Source: Microbulbifer agarilyticus (GTDB taxonomy: Bacteria; Pseudomonadota; Gammaproteobacteria; Pseudomonadales; Cellvibrionaceae). From it: a DNA stretch of 64,000 nt. This document shows positions 9,062 to 18,230 of the stretch, in pieces (within the stretch, counting starts at the first letter, position 1; the number at the start of each line of letters is the position of its first letter). The stretch is taken from contig NZ_JAIUZM010000002.1 of the NCBI RefSeq assembly GCF_020171345.1, positions 682,001 to 746,000 on the forward strand, given 5' to 3'. The notes below the pieces were generated by a model. That model was not told the origin of the DNA, did no database searches, and saw only the letters and a list, made by a program, of their open reading frames with translations. The translations under genes were made by a program, and so were the position numbers.

Positions 9062-9706
9062 ATGCTGGTTATTCTCGATTGGGATGGGACGGTATGCGAC
9101 TCGGAGGCCCGTATTGTGGCCTGTATGCAGCGCGCTTCTGATCGCGCCGGGTTGCCAGTGCTCGAGTCCTCCGCTATCGGCAATATCATCGGTCTCGGTC
9201 TCCCTGAGGCGATTGCCACGTTATTTCCCGAAGCGCATAGCGAGCAGCGCGGAGACTTGCGCGAGTACTATGCCGAAGAGTGGTTGGCTGCGCGCGGTGA
9301 ACCGCTGCCGTTGTTTGATGGCGTTTTGGATACTCTTGATCAGCTTCTTGGGTCTGGTCATCAGCTGGCGGTTGCGACCGGGAAGAGTCGCCGTGGCCTG
9401 AATCGCGAATTTGCCGAGCATGGAATAGGGCACTTGTTTGCAACTAGTCGCTGTGCCGATGAAACCGCTTCAAAACCGAATCCGGCCATGTTGCGTGAAA
9501 TATTGTGCGAGATCGATTTGCCCGTCTCGGAAGCGGTAATGGTGGGGGATACGGAATTTGACCTGAAAATGGCGGCGGCAATTGATATGCCCGCGATAGG
9601 GGTTAGCTACGGTGTGCACAGTCGTGAGCGGCTGCACGACTGCTCCCCACTAAAGGTCATTGATCACTTTGCCGAGCTTCTTGCTTGGCCGCCGTTAGTC
9701 CCCTGA
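9062..9706 (+). CDS. HAD-family phosphatase (phosphoglycolate phosphatase-like)
   Basis: 214 residues. The start is taken at ATG 9062 because it places the HAD motif I, DWDGTVCDSE, at the N-terminus. Motif II is in VATGKSRRG, motif III lysine in SKPNPAM and motif IV in MVGDTEFDLKMAAA. The cap-domain layout is that of beta-phosphoglucomutase/Gph-type enzymes. Substrate is not defined; proteins of this type next to rluC are usually annotated as HAD-IA hydrolases. It starts 16 bp after rluC and is likely cotranscribed with it. Confidence 0.88.
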   Translation: MLVILDWDGTVCDSEARIVACMQRASDRAGLPVLESSAIGNIIGLGLPEAIATLFPEAHSEQRGDLREYYAEEWLAARGEPLPLFDGVLDTLDQLLGSGHQLAVATGKSRRGLNREFAEHGIGHLFATSRCADETASKPNPAMLREILCEIDLPVSEAVMVGDTEFDLKMAAAIDMPAIGVSYGVHSRERLHDCSPLKVIDHFAELLAWPPLVP

Positions 9707-9735
9707 CGCCCTTTAATTGGATCTGAGTCGGACGG

Positions 9736-10320
9736 TTATCGGTCGAGAGGATTGATTCCCTTGTGTCTCAGCAGCTCCACCAATCGAATTAGTGGTAGCC
9801 CAATGAGTGTATTGGGGTCAGATCCTTCCATTTTTTCGAATAAAGCGATCCCCAGACCTTCCGACTTGAACGAACCCGCACAATCCAGAGGGTGGTCGAG
9901 CTCAACGTAGCGGGTGATTTCTTTTCTGGTAAGCTCGCGAAAGTGAACTGAATAGGTTTCGCATACGGTCTCGTGGCTCATATCGCGCGTGTCCACAAGG
10001 CACAGGCCAGTATGAAAGTTTACCGTGTGGCCGGAGCTATGGGTGAGCTGCTCTTTGGCGCGCTCCTTGGTGCCGGGCTTGCCCAGCAGTGTGCCTCGAC
10101 ACTCCGCGACCTGGTCGGAGCCGATAATGAGGTGGTCGGGATACCTGTCTGCCAGCGCCAATGCCTTTTCGCGCGCTAGTCGGCTGGCGAGATCCCCGGC
10201 GGCTTCCCCTGGCAATACTTCTTCATTTATATGGGGTGCGCAGCTCTCAAAATTTAGGTGTAGCTTTGACAGGAGCTCACGGCGGTAGCTCGAACTGGAC
10301 GCTAGAATTAGGTTGCGCAT
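9736..10320 (-). CDS. yceF: Maf-like nucleotide pyrophosphatase (YceF type)
   Basis: 194 residues with the Maf signature [14 protein letters not shown] at the N-terminus, then INEE, ARKEA-like RLAREKA and GSDQV. The YceF subgroup in E. coli hydrolyses 7-methyl-GTP and is encoded beside yceD-rpmF; the same neighbour relation holds here, divergent from yceD. It is proposed to remove modified nucleotides from the cellular pool. It converges with the HAD gene upstream. Confidence 0.9.
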   Translation of the reverse strand: MRNLILASSSSYRRELLSKLHLNFESCAPHINEEVLPGEAAGDLASRLAREKALALADRYPDHLIIGSDQVAECRGTLLGKPGTKERAKEQLTHSSGHTVNFHTGLCLVDTRDMSHETVCETYSVHFRELTRKEITRYVELDHPLDCAGSFKSEGLGIALFEKMEGSDPNTLIGLPLIRLVELLRHKGINPLDR

Positions 10321-10405
10321 GAAGCTTCTCCACTGGTTGTCCTCCCTGGGAAATCATGGGAGGGCGAGTGTTTTCGGGCGCTGATCATGCGGTGGATGAT
10401 TTGTT

Positions 10406-10434
10406 TTGACAAGCCTCAGGTGAGTCCATAGAAT
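10406..10434 (+). promoter_or_regulatory. Strong sigma-70 promoter for the yceD-rpmF-plsX-fab run
   Basis: TTGACA (10406-10411) is a perfect -35 hexamer, with exact 17-bp spacing to TAGAAT (10429-10434). The predicted start is near 10441, only a few bases before the first ATG of yceD at 10444. Confidence 0.8.
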
Positions 10435-10476
10435 TGCGCGCTTATGTCGATACCCCCCCAGAAGTCCGGTCAGAAA

Positions 10477-11022
10477 ATGGCGCAGAATTCACCTCAGAAA
10501 TCCGCGCTGCCGCGCCGCATAGACGCACGTAAGTTGGTGCAGCGCGGGCAAGAACTGGATGGTATTGTGCCCCACGATGGTCTGCCTCGGCTGACGGCAT
10601 CTACGGAATCAATCGAGGGTGACGTAACGGTCTCTCTGGCGTTTGCCCGAGACCTGCAGCGCCATCAGGTGGCCACTGGTCATCTTGAATTGACGGTCAA
10701 CCTGCTTTGCCAACGCTGTTTACAGCCGGTGAGCGAGTTGATTGAAGCGGATGTCGCACTGGGGTTTGTCTGGTCCGAAGAGCAGGGTAATGCCTTACCC
10801 AAGTCTCTGGATCCGGTGATACAGGAAGGCGATGAGCTGGATCTGTATCAGGTATTGGAAGATGAGATTTTGCTCAATCTGCCAATGGTGGCTTACCACG
10901 ACTGGGACTGCGTCGCGCATGAGGCATTCCAGAGTCAGGGTGAGGAACCGGAAGCGGAAGAGCAACGAGAAAACCCCTTTAAAGTACTGGAACAGTTGAA
11001 GGGTTCGTCAAACAAGTCTTGA
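10477..11022 (+). CDS. yceD: YceD, 23S rRNA accumulation protein (DUF177)
   Basis: 181 residues from the ATG at 10477. An upstream in-frame ATG at 10444 is possible, but a near-perfect promoter predicts transcription from about 10441, leaving it essentially without a leader, so the downstream start is preferred. The protein matches DUF177, with LPRRIDARKLVQRG at the N-terminus and the paired cysteines of LLCQRCLQPV. YceD proteins are linked to 23S rRNA levels and are almost always cotranscribed with rpmF, as here (80 bp apart). Confidence 0.9.
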   Translation: MAQNSPQKSALPRRIDARKLVQRGQELDGIVPHDGLPRLTASTESIEGDVTVSLAFARDLQRHQVATGHLELTVNLLCQRCLQPVSELIEADVALGFVWSEEQGNALPKSLDPVIQEGDELDLYQVLEDEILLNLPMVAYHDWDCVAHEAFQSQGEEPEAEEQRENPFKVLEQLKGSSNKS

Positions 11023-11101
11023 GGGTTGTTTGAAGGGTTTGGGCTCGCCGGTAGGCGCCCCGGTTCCGGTTTAAACTGTTAGTTATGTTTAGGAGCACCA
11101 A

Positions 11102-11293
11102 ATGGCTGTTCAGAAGAGCAAAAAAACCCGTTCCCGTCGCGGCATGCGTCGCTCTCACGACGCCCTGAGCGGACCAACTCTGTCCGTAGACCCGACCACC
11201 GGTGAGAAGCACCACCGTCATCACGTGACCAAAGACGGTTTCTACCGTGGTCGCAAAGTGGTAGACGTTGGCGGCTCTTCCGAAGAAGAGTAA
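11102..11293 (+). CDS. rpmF: 50S ribosomal protein L32
   Basis: 63 residues beginning [20 protein letters not shown], the typical L32 N-terminus, with AGGAGCACCAA directly upstream as ribosome site. It contains no cysteines, so it is the zinc-free form. It ends in an acidic SSEEE tail. It sits between yceD and plsX, the conserved rpmF-plsX-fab organisation that couples ribosome and membrane synthesis. Confidence 0.97.
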   Translation: MAVQKSKKTRSRRGMRRSHDALSGPTLSVDPTTGEKHHRHHVTKDGFYRGRKVVDVGGSSEEE

Positions 11294-11296
11294 GTT

Positions 11297-12331
11297 TTGT
11301 CCAGCCAATTTCGATTGGCCGTGGATGCGATGGGCGGGGACTTAGGTCCCCGCTCTGTCGTTCCGGCCTGCGCAAGATTTCTTATCCGCTACCCTCGTGC
11401 AGCGCTCAAGCTGTTCGGCCCCCGCTCGGAACTCCAGTCCCTCCTGAATAGTGAACCGCCATCTGTCCGCGAGCGCGTGGAAGTGGTGGACTGCGTACAA
11501 GTGATTACCCAGGGTTGTAACCCGGTTCACGCCTTGCGGCACAAGCGCGAATCATCAATGGCAAAAGCGTTGCAGTCGGTATCTTCCGGTGAGTGCGGAG
11601 CCATGGTGACCTCCGGTAATACCGGCGCTCTACTGGCATTGGGTCGCAGCATCCTGGGTACGGTTGAGGGTGTTCGTCGTCCAGCGCTTGGCAAGTCATT
11701 GCCCACCTCAGAAGGCTCCTGCTTTTTGTTAGATCTCGGGGCCAATATCGACTGCAGCGCGGAAGATCTTGTGCAGTTTGCGCGTATGGGTGTTGAGGCG
11801 CAGCGGGTGTTTTCAGGCCGGCAGGATCTTTCTGTTGCCTTGCTGAATATTGGTGCCGAAGCGCACAAAGGCACTGAAGAGATTCGCCGTGCCGGCCAGC
11901 TTCTTCAGGCTGACCCATCCATTCAATACGCAGGCTTTGTTGAGGGGCATGACATATTCACGGGTGTTGTGGATGTGGTGGTGTGCAACGGGCTCATGGG
12001 AAATGTGGTCATGAAATCCGCTGAGGGCGTCATTCGACTTATTGGTCAGAAGACGTTCACCATCGATAAGAAGGCCCCCCTGAAGCGGTATTTTGGCCAA
12101 TTAGCCATAAATCTGTTGCGAAAATGGCGGTCACAGCTGGAGCCGTCCCGCTATAATGGCGCCAGCTTTTTAGGGCTGGAAGGCAACGTCATCAAAAGTC
12201 ATGGCGGTGCCAGCAGTGAGGCGTTTTACCGCGCTATGTTGACCGCAAAAGAGTGTGCCGAATCTGACCTGGCACATCTTGTAGGGCGGGCTCTGGCCTA
12301 CCAGGCCCAGCGTCAGACCGGATGTGATTGA
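11297..12331 (+). CDS. plsX: Phosphate acyltransferase PlsX
   Basis: 344 residues. The start is a TTG only 3 bp after the rpmF stop, needed to include the first beta strand, FRLAVDAMGGDLGP, which carries the family signature. Other signatures include MVTSGNTGALLALGRSILG and LLDLGANIDC. PlsX converts acyl-ACP and phosphate into acyl-phosphate for PlsY, the first step of phospholipid synthesis. The near-overlap with rpmF implies translational coupling, with AAGAAGAG at the rpmF end serving as the ribosome site. Confidence 0.95.
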   Translation: MSSQFRLAVDAMGGDLGPRSVVPACARFLIRYPRAALKLFGPRSELQSLLNSEPPSVRERVEVVDCVQVITQGCNPVHALRHKRESSMAKALQSVSSGECGAMVTSGNTGALLALGRSILGTVEGVRRPALGKSLPTSEGSCFLLDLGANIDCSAEDLVQFARMGVEAQRVFSGRQDLSVALLNIGAEAHKGTEEIRRAGQLLQADPSIQYAGFVEGHDIFTGVVDVVVCNGLMGNVVMKSAEGVIRLIGQKTFTIDKKAPLKRYFGQLAINLLRKWRSQLEPSRYNGASFLGLEGNVIKSHGGASSEAFYRAMLTAKECAESDLAHLVGRALAYQAQRQTGCD

Positions 12332-12427
12332 TTCCCGGTCTTTCGCCCCGAGGTTCGACCAACAGGCGCCCGCTGTATAGCCATCCCTGGAATTAGTGGC
12401 TTAATTTATTTGGTTAAAGGATGTTCA

Positions 12428-13372
12428 ATGACCAACTCAGTATTGGCGTTCGTTTTCCCCGGGCAGGGTTCACAGCAAATTGGCATGCTGGCGGATGCCG
12501 CCCAGGCCTTTCCTGAGGTCTCTGCGACCTTTTCTGAAGCTTCCTCCGTTCTCGGCTACGATCTTTGGGACCTTTGCCAAAATGGTGCCCAGGAAGATAT
12601 CAATCTCACCGAAAGAACCCAGCCGCTTCTTTTAACGGCTAGCGTTGCCCTGTACCGCGCCTGGTTGGCGCAGGGCGGAGCTGCTCCTACTTACATGGCG
12701 GGTCACAGTCTGGGCGAATGGTCGGCACTTGTATGTTCCGGCGTGCTCAATTTCGCAGACGGTGTGCGCTTGGTGCGCGAGCGCGGGCGCCTGATGCAGG
12801 AAGCTATTCCTGCAGGTGAGGGTGCCATGGCTGCAGTTATCGGTCTCGACGATGCAGCGGTCGAAGCGGCGTGCGCCGAGTCCGCGCAGGGTGAGGTAGT
12901 CGCTGCGGTGAATTACAACTCGCCGGGCCAGGTTGTAATCGCCGGTAGCGCAGCGGCCGTCGGTCGCGCCATCGACGCCTGCAAGGTGGCTGGTGCCAAG
13001 CGTGCCATGCCATTGCCAGTGAGTGCACCGTTCCATACCGAGCTAATGCGCCCAGCGGCGGACAAACTCGCGCCACAAATCGAAGCGACCGCGTTTAACG
13101 CGCCCGCAACACCGATTATTCATAATGTGCACGCCAAAACCGAAAGTGACCCAGCTGCGATCAAGGCCTTGATGGTCGAACAGATCTACAGCCCGGTACG
13201 CTGGACTGCCTGTGTTCAGTCGATGGCGAGCTCTGGGGTGCAGCAGCTGGTTGAGTGCGGTCCGGGCAAGGTTCTGGCCGGCCTCGCAAAGCGCATTGAC
13301 CGCAGCCTTGCCGCGCACAATGTTGAATCATCCGAGCAGCTATCCGCAGCGGTTATCGCTACGGCCAGCTAA
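12428..13372 (+). CDS. fabD: Malonyl-CoA:ACP transacylase FabD
   Basis: 314 residues from the ATG at 12428, with AAAGGA 7 bases upstream. The start sequence MTNSVLAFVFPGQGSQQIGML is the family's, the catalytic serine is in GHSLGEWSALV, and the acyltransferase His is in SAPFHTELM. It loads malonate onto ACP for fatty-acid elongation. It lies between plsX and fabG in the standard fab cluster. Confidence 0.97.
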   Translation: MTNSVLAFVFPGQGSQQIGMLADAAQAFPEVSATFSEASSVLGYDLWDLCQNGAQEDINLTERTQPLLLTASVALYRAWLAQGGAAPTYMAGHSLGEWSALVCSGVLNFADGVRLVRERGRLMQEAIPAGEGAMAAVIGLDDAAVEAACAESAQGEVVAAVNYNSPGQVVIAGSAAAVGRAIDACKVAGAKRAMPLPVSAPFHTELMRPAADKLAPQIEATAFNAPATPIIHNVHAKTESDPAAIKALMVEQIYSPVRWTACVQSMASSGVQQLVECGPGKVLAGLAKRIDRSLAAHNVESSEQLSAAVIATAS

Positions 13373-13464
13373 TAGCCGCAAAAAACAGCTCAATAGTTGA
13401 CGAAGAACCCCGCCCCTCCGGCCCGTTTTGTTAATGGGTCGGTTGTTGGCGATCTGGAGAAATT

Positions 13465-14220
13465 ATGACAATTACAACTTCACTGGAAGGGAAGGTTGCA
13501 CTGGTTACTGGCGCCAGCCGAGGAATTGGCGCGGCGATTGCAGACCTACTTGGTGCGCAGGGTGCCATTGTGATCGGCACTGCGACCAGTGCTGGCGGCG
13601 CAGAAAAAATTACAGCACGTTTTGCAGAAAAGGGTATCAAAGGTTCTGGTAAAGAGCTGGACGTAACCAACGCTGAAAGTATTGCTGGCGTTTTGGACGC
13701 GGTAAAAAGTGAATTTGGTGCGCCCACCATCCTGGTAAACAACGCCGGGATTACCAAAGACAACCTGCTGATGCGCATGAAAGATAACGAGTGGGATGAC
13801 GTTCTGAATACGAACCTGACCGCTGTTTACCGTGTCAGCAAGGCGTGTTTGCGTGATATGACCAAGGCGCGCTGGGGCCGCATTATCAATATCAGCTCTG
13901 TGGTCGGCAGCATGGGTAATGCTGGCCAGAGCAATTACGCTGCCACCAAAGCGGGTGTCGGTGGTTTTGCTCGGGCTCTTGCCGCAGAGGTGGGTTCCCG
14001 CGGGATTACGGTGAACACCGTAGCACCAGGTTTTATCGATACCGATATGACTAAAGTGTTGCCGGAAGCGCAGCGTGAAGCGCTGCTGAGCAAGATCCCT
14101 CTGGGGCGCCTGGGTGCACCTGAAGAAATTGCCTCCGTTGTTGCATTTTTGGCCAGTGATGCTGGCGGTTATGTGACCGGAGAGACCATTCAAGTGAATG
14201 GTGGTATGTATATGGGTTGA
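13465..14220 (+). CDS. fabG: 3-oxoacyl-ACP reductase FabG
   Basis: 251 residues, short-chain dehydrogenase. The NADPH-binding TGASRGIGAAIA lies near 12, NNAGIT near 90, the catalytic serine in NISSVVGSMGN and the Tyr/Lys pair in YAATKAGVGG. The C-terminus ends VNGGMYMG, as in E. coli FabG. It performs the first reduction of each fatty-acid elongation cycle. GGAGAAATT upstream is the ribosome site. Confidence 0.97.
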   Translation: MTITTSLEGKVALVTGASRGIGAAIADLLGAQGAIVIGTATSAGGAEKITARFAEKGIKGSGKELDVTNAESIAGVLDAVKSEFGAPTILVNNAGITKDNLLMRMKDNEWDDVLNTNLTAVYRVSKACLRDMTKARWGRIINISSVVGSMGNAGQSNYAATKAGVGGFARALAAEVGSRGITVNTVAPGFIDTDMTKVLPEAQREALLSKIPLGRLGAPEEIASVVAFLASDAGGYVTGETIQVNGGMYMG

Positions 14221-14299
14221 TTTTCTTTCGAGAAGACCAACTTAACTGATTGATTGGTAAAGAAAAATTTATCATTCAATGGTTGCGGTGAGGCGGTGC

Positions 14300-14328
14300 A
14301 TTACATCCCGAAAAAATCAGGGTACAAT
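14300..14328 (+). promoter_or_regulatory. Candidate acpP promoter
   Basis: ATTACA (14300-14305), 17 bp, TACAAT (14323-14328) in the 224-bp fabG-acpP gap. An internal promoter here is expected because ACP is made in large excess over FabG; E. coli has one in the same position. Confidence 0.55.
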
Positions 14329-14444
14329 GCCGCCTCGCATAAACCGTTAGCTGTGTAAGCCGGTTACTGAATCGTCAAAAATGACGAATAAATTTTAAGC
14401 AGTGACCAAATTAGATTTTTATCCACTAGGAGTTAAATTGAATC

Positions 14445-14681
14445 ATGAGCAGCATTGAAGAGCGCGTAAAAAAGATCGTTGCTGAACAACTGGGCGTGAA
14501 GGAAGAAGATGTAAAACCTGAAGCATCCTTTGTTGAAGATCTGGGCGCTGACTCCCTCGACACTGTTGAGCTGGTAATGGCTTTGGAAGAGGAATTCGAG
14601 ACCGAAATTCCGGACGAAGAAGCCGAGAAAATTACCACTGTTCAGCTGGCCATCGATTACATCAACCAGAACCTGGGTTGA
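14445..14681 (+). CDS. acpP: Acyl carrier protein
   Basis: 78 residues, highly acidic, with the phosphopantetheine attachment serine in [18 protein letters not shown]. Length and sequence match E. coli ACP closely. TAGGAG precedes the start by about 15 bases. It carries the growing acyl chain for the surrounding Fab enzymes. Two stable stem-loops follow before fabF. Confidence 0.98.
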   Translation: MSSIEERVKKIVAEQLGVKEEDVKPEASFVEDLGADSLDTVELVMALEEEFETEIPDEEAEKITTVQLAIDYINQNLG

Positions 14682-14730
14682 TTCCTGCTGGATAGCTTAA
14701 GTAGCGCGTGACCAATACACGTTACTTTTA

Positions 14731-14756
14731 CCGCCAGTGCGACGTGCACTGGTCGG
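14731..14756 (+). other. First stem-loop between acpP and fabF
   Basis: CCAGTGC and GCACTGG pair around GACGT, extended outward by CCG/CGG with one bulged base. There is no T run after it, so it is more likely an mRNA processing or stabilising element than a terminator. Confidence 0.55.
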
Positions 14757-14770
14757 TATAAAAGCTTTAC

Positions 14771-14803
14771 GAGAGCCGTTCTATGTTGCATAGCGCGGCT
14801 CTC
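14771..14803 (+). other. Second stem-loop between acpP and fabF
   Basis: GAGAGCCG pairs with CGGCTCTC, and inside it CTATG pairs with CATAG around a TTG loop, separated by a two-base internal bulge on each side. It lies 83 bases before the fabF start. No T tract follows, suggesting partial attenuation or RNA processing. Confidence 0.65.
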
Positions 14804-14885
14804 GGCATATTTGAAACTTGATAAATTTGCGACCGATAATGGCAATAGGGTTACGGCGCATAGCATGTATATCGGGGAGACATCA

Positions 14886-16127
14886 GTGTCGAAAAGAAGA
14901 GTCGTTATTACCGGTATGGGCATGGTTAGCCCTCTGGGCAACAACCTTGAAGATACCTGGTCTGCTTTGTTGGCAGGTACCAGCGGTGTTGTGCCGATTG
15001 ACACATTTGATGTTTCTGCATTCAGCACACGCTTTGCAGCGACAGTAAAAGATTTTTCACCGGAGCCTCATATTCCAGCGAAAGAAGCACGCAAAATGGA
15101 TGTGTTTCTGCAGTATGGATTGAGCGCCGGTATTCAGGCCATGGAAGATAGTGGCTTGGAAGTATCCGAAGAGATGGCCCCAAAAGTCGGTGCTTGTATC
15201 GGATCTGGTATGGGCGGTATCGCCGCCATCGAGAATAATGCAATGTTGATTGCAGAGAAGGGGCCGCGCCGGGTTTCGCCCTTCTTTGTTCCTGGTGCCA
15301 TCATCAATATGGTTGCCGGCAACCTGTCGATTAAATACGGAATGAAAGGCCCGAACCTTTCGACAACAACGGCGTGTACTACCGGAACCCACGCGATCGG
15401 GATTGGTTTGCGCACCATTCAATATGGTGATGCCGATGTGATGGTTTGCGGTGGTGCAGAGATGGTTACCACGCCGGTTGGTCTTGGTGGTTTCTGTGCA
15501 GCGCGCGCACTCTCCACTCGCAATGATGACCCGCAGGCAGCCAGCCGCCCCTGGGATAAAGACCGTGATGGCTTTGTGCTGGGTGAGGGCGCGGGTGTAT
15601 TGGTACTCGAAGAATACGAGCATGCCAAAGCGCGTGGAGCAAAGATCTACGCTGAGTTGAGCGGCTTTGGTATGAGCGGTGATGCGCACCATATGACGTC
15701 ACCACCGGAAGATGGTGCTGGCGCAGCGCTTTCCATGTCGAACGCGCTGAATGACGCGGGTCTCGAACCTGCGGCTATTCAGTACATTAACGCGCATGGT
15801 ACCTCTACGCCGCTGGGCGATAAGGCAGAGATTGCTGCGGTACGTTCCGTGTTTTCCGACTCCTTGGATGCGCTGGCGGTAAGCTCGACCAAGTCTATGA
15901 CCGGCCACCTGCTGGGTGCTGCGGGTGCGATCGAAGCAATTTTCTCCGTTAAGTCGATCCAGGATCAGGTCGCGCCACCCACAGTGAATCTCGATAACGT
16001 CGATGAGAACTGTACCGGTGTTAACCTGGTGCCACATAAGGCGCAAGAGATGAAAATTGATGCTGCGTTATCCAATTCATTTGGATTTGGCGGCACCAAC
16101 GGCTCGCTGATTTTTCAGCGCGTTTAA
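14886..16127 (+). CDS. fabF: 3-oxoacyl-ACP synthase II FabF
   Basis: 413 residues from a GTG at 14886, which has GGGGAG a few bases upstream and gives [18 protein letters not shown]; the length equals E. coli FabF. The catalytic triad is Cys in [12 protein letters not shown], His in [14 protein letters not shown] and His in [15 protein letters not shown]. It condenses malonyl-ACP with acyl-ACP and is needed for the palmitoleate to cis-vaccenate step. Although the frame stays open further upstream, that part is not conserved in style. Confidence 0.97.
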   Translation: MSKRRVVITGMGMVSPLGNNLEDTWSALLAGTSGVVPIDTFDVSAFSTRFAATVKDFSPEPHIPAKEARKMDVFLQYGLSAGIQAMEDSGLEVSEEMAPKVGACIGSGMGGIAAIENNAMLIAEKGPRRVSPFFVPGAIINMVAGNLSIKYGMKGPNLSTTTACTTGTHAIGIGLRTIQYGDADVMVCGGAEMVTTPVGLGGFCAARALSTRNDDPQAASRPWDKDRDGFVLGEGAGVLVLEEYEHAKARGAKIYAELSGFGMSGDAHHMTSPPEDGAGAALSMSNALNDAGLEPAAIQYINAHGTSTPLGDKAEIAAVRSVFSDSLDALAVSSTKSMTGHLLGAAGAIEAIFSVKSIQDQVAPPTVNLDNVDENCTGVNLVPHKAQEMKIDAALSNSFGFGGTNGSLIFQRV

Positions 16128-16138
16128 CCGTGCAATAT

Positions 16139-16177
16139 GCGATGGAGCGGCTGTGTTGTAACAGTCCGCTCTATCGC
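16139..16177 (+). other. Strong stem-loop between fabF and pabC
   Basis: GCGATGGAGCGGCTGT pairs with ACAGTCCGCTCTATCGC, about 16 bp with one G-U pair and one bulged base, around loop GTTGTA. It starts 12 bases after the fabF stop. The following CTGTCCTTCTT is only weakly T-rich, so it may cause partial termination or protect the fab mRNA 3' end. Confidence 0.6.
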
Positions 16178-16192
16178 TGTCCTTCTTGATCC

Positions 16193-17086
16193 GTGACGGA
16201 TATCCACCCTTTCTACCTTTCTGCTGCCGGTGATCTGCACACGCTCGTGCCCGATAGTGCGTTTCAGTATGGCGTGTTGGAAACCATGCGGGCCGGCCAC
16301 GGTAAGATACCGCTGTGGCCGCTCCACCGTGCGCGTTTGCAGCGCAGCGCTTCGCCGTTATCCGAGACCTTATCTGCGATCGACGAATCTTTGGCACAGG
16401 TAGTGTGGCGTACGCAAAATTGGCCGGCAGGTGCCCGGGTAAGGCTGCGTTTTGGTGTACCGCAAGGTCCCTGCACCGATAAATTCGTGTGGGATTTGTG
16501 TGTGGAGCCGATGGAACACGCCTCTCCATGGGCTAATGGCGTGCTGTTGGGATTGTGCGGCACCAGACTCACCCGTGATGCCACGCAATCGCCGTTTGCG
16601 CCTCACTTACGAAGTTTGGGTGGTGGTTCAGAGCATGCTGACCTTCGCGGCTGTAAATTACTCGTAAGAGATATCTATACGCGGGCTGCTGCCGAGTGGC
16701 CAGCGCGCTTGACCACCGGCGAACCGCTGCTCGAGCCGGTGTTGCTGGATCCAGACGGTACGGTGATTGAAGGGGTTCGTAGCAACCTGTTGTTGCGGAT
16801 CGGCTCAGATTGGATAACACCCAGGCTGGATCAGTTTGGCGTGCGGGGCGTCATGTTGCGCTGGCTGGCCGGTCAGGTCGAAATCGGCGAAGATACGCTT
16901 TATCCAACAGATCTGGCGAGCGCTGATGAGCTGGCGATCTGTAACAGCGTGCGGGGCGTGATACCAGCGCGATTGCTGGCGAGCACACCAGAGGGTTTCC
17001 AGATGGATTCCCAGACACTGCGCCCGGTATGCCCAGGACGTGCAACAAGCGTGCTGCAAGCGTTAATTTCGGAAGAGTTATGGTAG
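16193..17086 (+). CDS. pabC: Aminodeoxychorismate lyase PabC
   Basis: 297 residues from a GTG. It is a fold-type IV PLP enzyme, with FQYGVLETMRAGHGKIPLW, the PLP lysine expected in GCKLLVRD, and LDPDGTVIEGVRSNLLLR near the C-terminal half. It releases pyruvate from aminodeoxychorismate to give p-aminobenzoate for folate. The partner pabB is in this window but about 23 kb away. The fabF-pabC-mltG order is standard; its end overlaps the mltG start. Confidence 0.92.
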   Translation: MTDIHPFYLSAAGDLHTLVPDSAFQYGVLETMRAGHGKIPLWPLHRARLQRSASPLSETLSAIDESLAQVVWRTQNWPAGARVRLRFGVPQGPCTDKFVWDLCVEPMEHASPWANGVLLGLCGTRLTRDATQSPFAPHLRSLGGGSEHADLRGCKLLVRDIYTRAAAEWPARLTTGEPLLEPVLLDPDGTVIEGVRSNLLLRIGSDWITPRLDQFGVRGVMLRWLAGQVEIGEDTLYPTDLASADELAICNSVRGVIPARLLASTPEGFQMDSQTLRPVCPGRATSVLQALISEELW

Positions 17087-18195
17087 CGAAGAAAGAAAAC
17101 CGGAAAAAAGCTTCCTCGAATTCAAGCAAAGGAAAGACGGCCAAGGTCTCCTCGCTCGGCAAGTTCGTTCGGGGTGCACTCGTGTTACTGGTGCTCGGTG
17201 TGATAACCGGCGGCGCGTCCCTGTGGTTCATTAACAGTGCTCTCATAGCGCCGTTATCCGTTCCGGCGCAGGGGCTGCGGATGGATGTGGAGGCGGGCAG
17301 TAACCTTTCACGGGTGGTGCACGGCCTCGCGGTAGATGGCGTAGTAAAACATCCGCGCCTCGTACTGGGTTATGCCCGAATTAAAAAGCTCGGCCATATT
17401 CACCCAGGCGAATACATGATCCCAGCAGGCAGTAATGCCATGGATCTGGTTGCGCGACTCAACCGTGGCGATGTCACGCGCTATCGTGTCACCCTGGTCG
17501 AAGGGTGGACATTTCAGCAGGCGCTCAATCAGATACGCGCTTCACAAAAAATTCGTTCAACGGATGCGGGTGCCTCCGTGCAATCCGCGGCACAGGCTCT
17601 TGGCATAGACGGCAACCCGGAAGGTCAGATATTCCCAGATACGTATATCTATCGCTCTGGCACCAGTGATTTAGACCTTTTGCGTCAGGCCAGCCAACGT
17701 ATGAACAAAGTGCTTGCCGAAGAGTGGGAAAAACGCGGGAATGACCTGCCATATGGTTCCCCCTATGATGCTTTGATCATGGCGTCCATTGTCGAGAAAG
17801 AGACCGGCGTACCTTGGGAACGCGATGAAATTGCCGGTGTTTTCGTCCGACGCCTGGGCAAGGGCATGCGCCTGCAAACTGATCCTACGGTTATCTATGG
17901 CATGGGCGCCAAATACGATGGAAATTTACGCCGCGCTGACTTGCGCCAGCCAACGCCGTACAACACGTACGTGATCAGCGGGATGCCGCCGACACCCATC
18001 GCACTGCCGGGGCGGGAAGCCATTCACGCGGCTCTGCACCCCAAACCCGGAAAAAGTTTGTACTTTGTGGCGAAAGGGGATGGCTCGCATTACTTCTCAG
18101 AAACACTGTCTGAGCACAACAAGGCGGTGCGCCAGTATCAGTTGAGGCGTCGTTCGGATTACCGTTCGAGCCCAGGAAAAGTACAAGAAAATTAA
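17080..18195 (+). CDS. mltG: Endolytic murein transglycosylase MltG
   Basis: 371 residues from the ATG at 17080, which overlaps the end of pabC by 7 bases. A basic cytoplasmic N-terminus is followed by one membrane segment (about 32-55). Next come a LysM-like region and the YceG catalytic domain with active-site Glu in IVEKETGVPWERDEIA, plus LQTDPTVIYG and NTYVISGMPPTPI. MltG cleaves nascent glycan strands at the inner membrane and sets their length. Its place between pabC and tmk is the conserved one. Confidence 0.95.
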   Translation: MVAKKENRKKASSNSSKGKTAKVSSLGKFVRGALVLLVLGVITGGASLWFINSALIAPLSVPAQGLRMDVEAGSNLSRVVHGLAVDGVVKHPRLVLGYARIKKLGHIHPGEYMIPAGSNAMDLVARLNRGDVTRYRVTLVEGWTFQQALNQIRASQKIRSTDAGASVQSAAQALGIDGNPEGQIFPDTYIYRSGTSDLDLLRQASQRMNKVLAEEWEKRGNDLPYGSPYDALIMASIVEKETGVPWERDEIAGVFVRRLGKGMRLQTDPTVIYGMGAKYDGNLRRADLRQPTPYNTYVISGMPPTPIALPGREAIHAALHPKPGKSLYFVAKGDGSHYFSETLSEHNKAVRQYQLRRRSDYRSSPGKVQEN

Positions 18196-18230
18196 TTAAA
18201 CGGTTGCCCGTTTTGACGGCCGGAACATCA

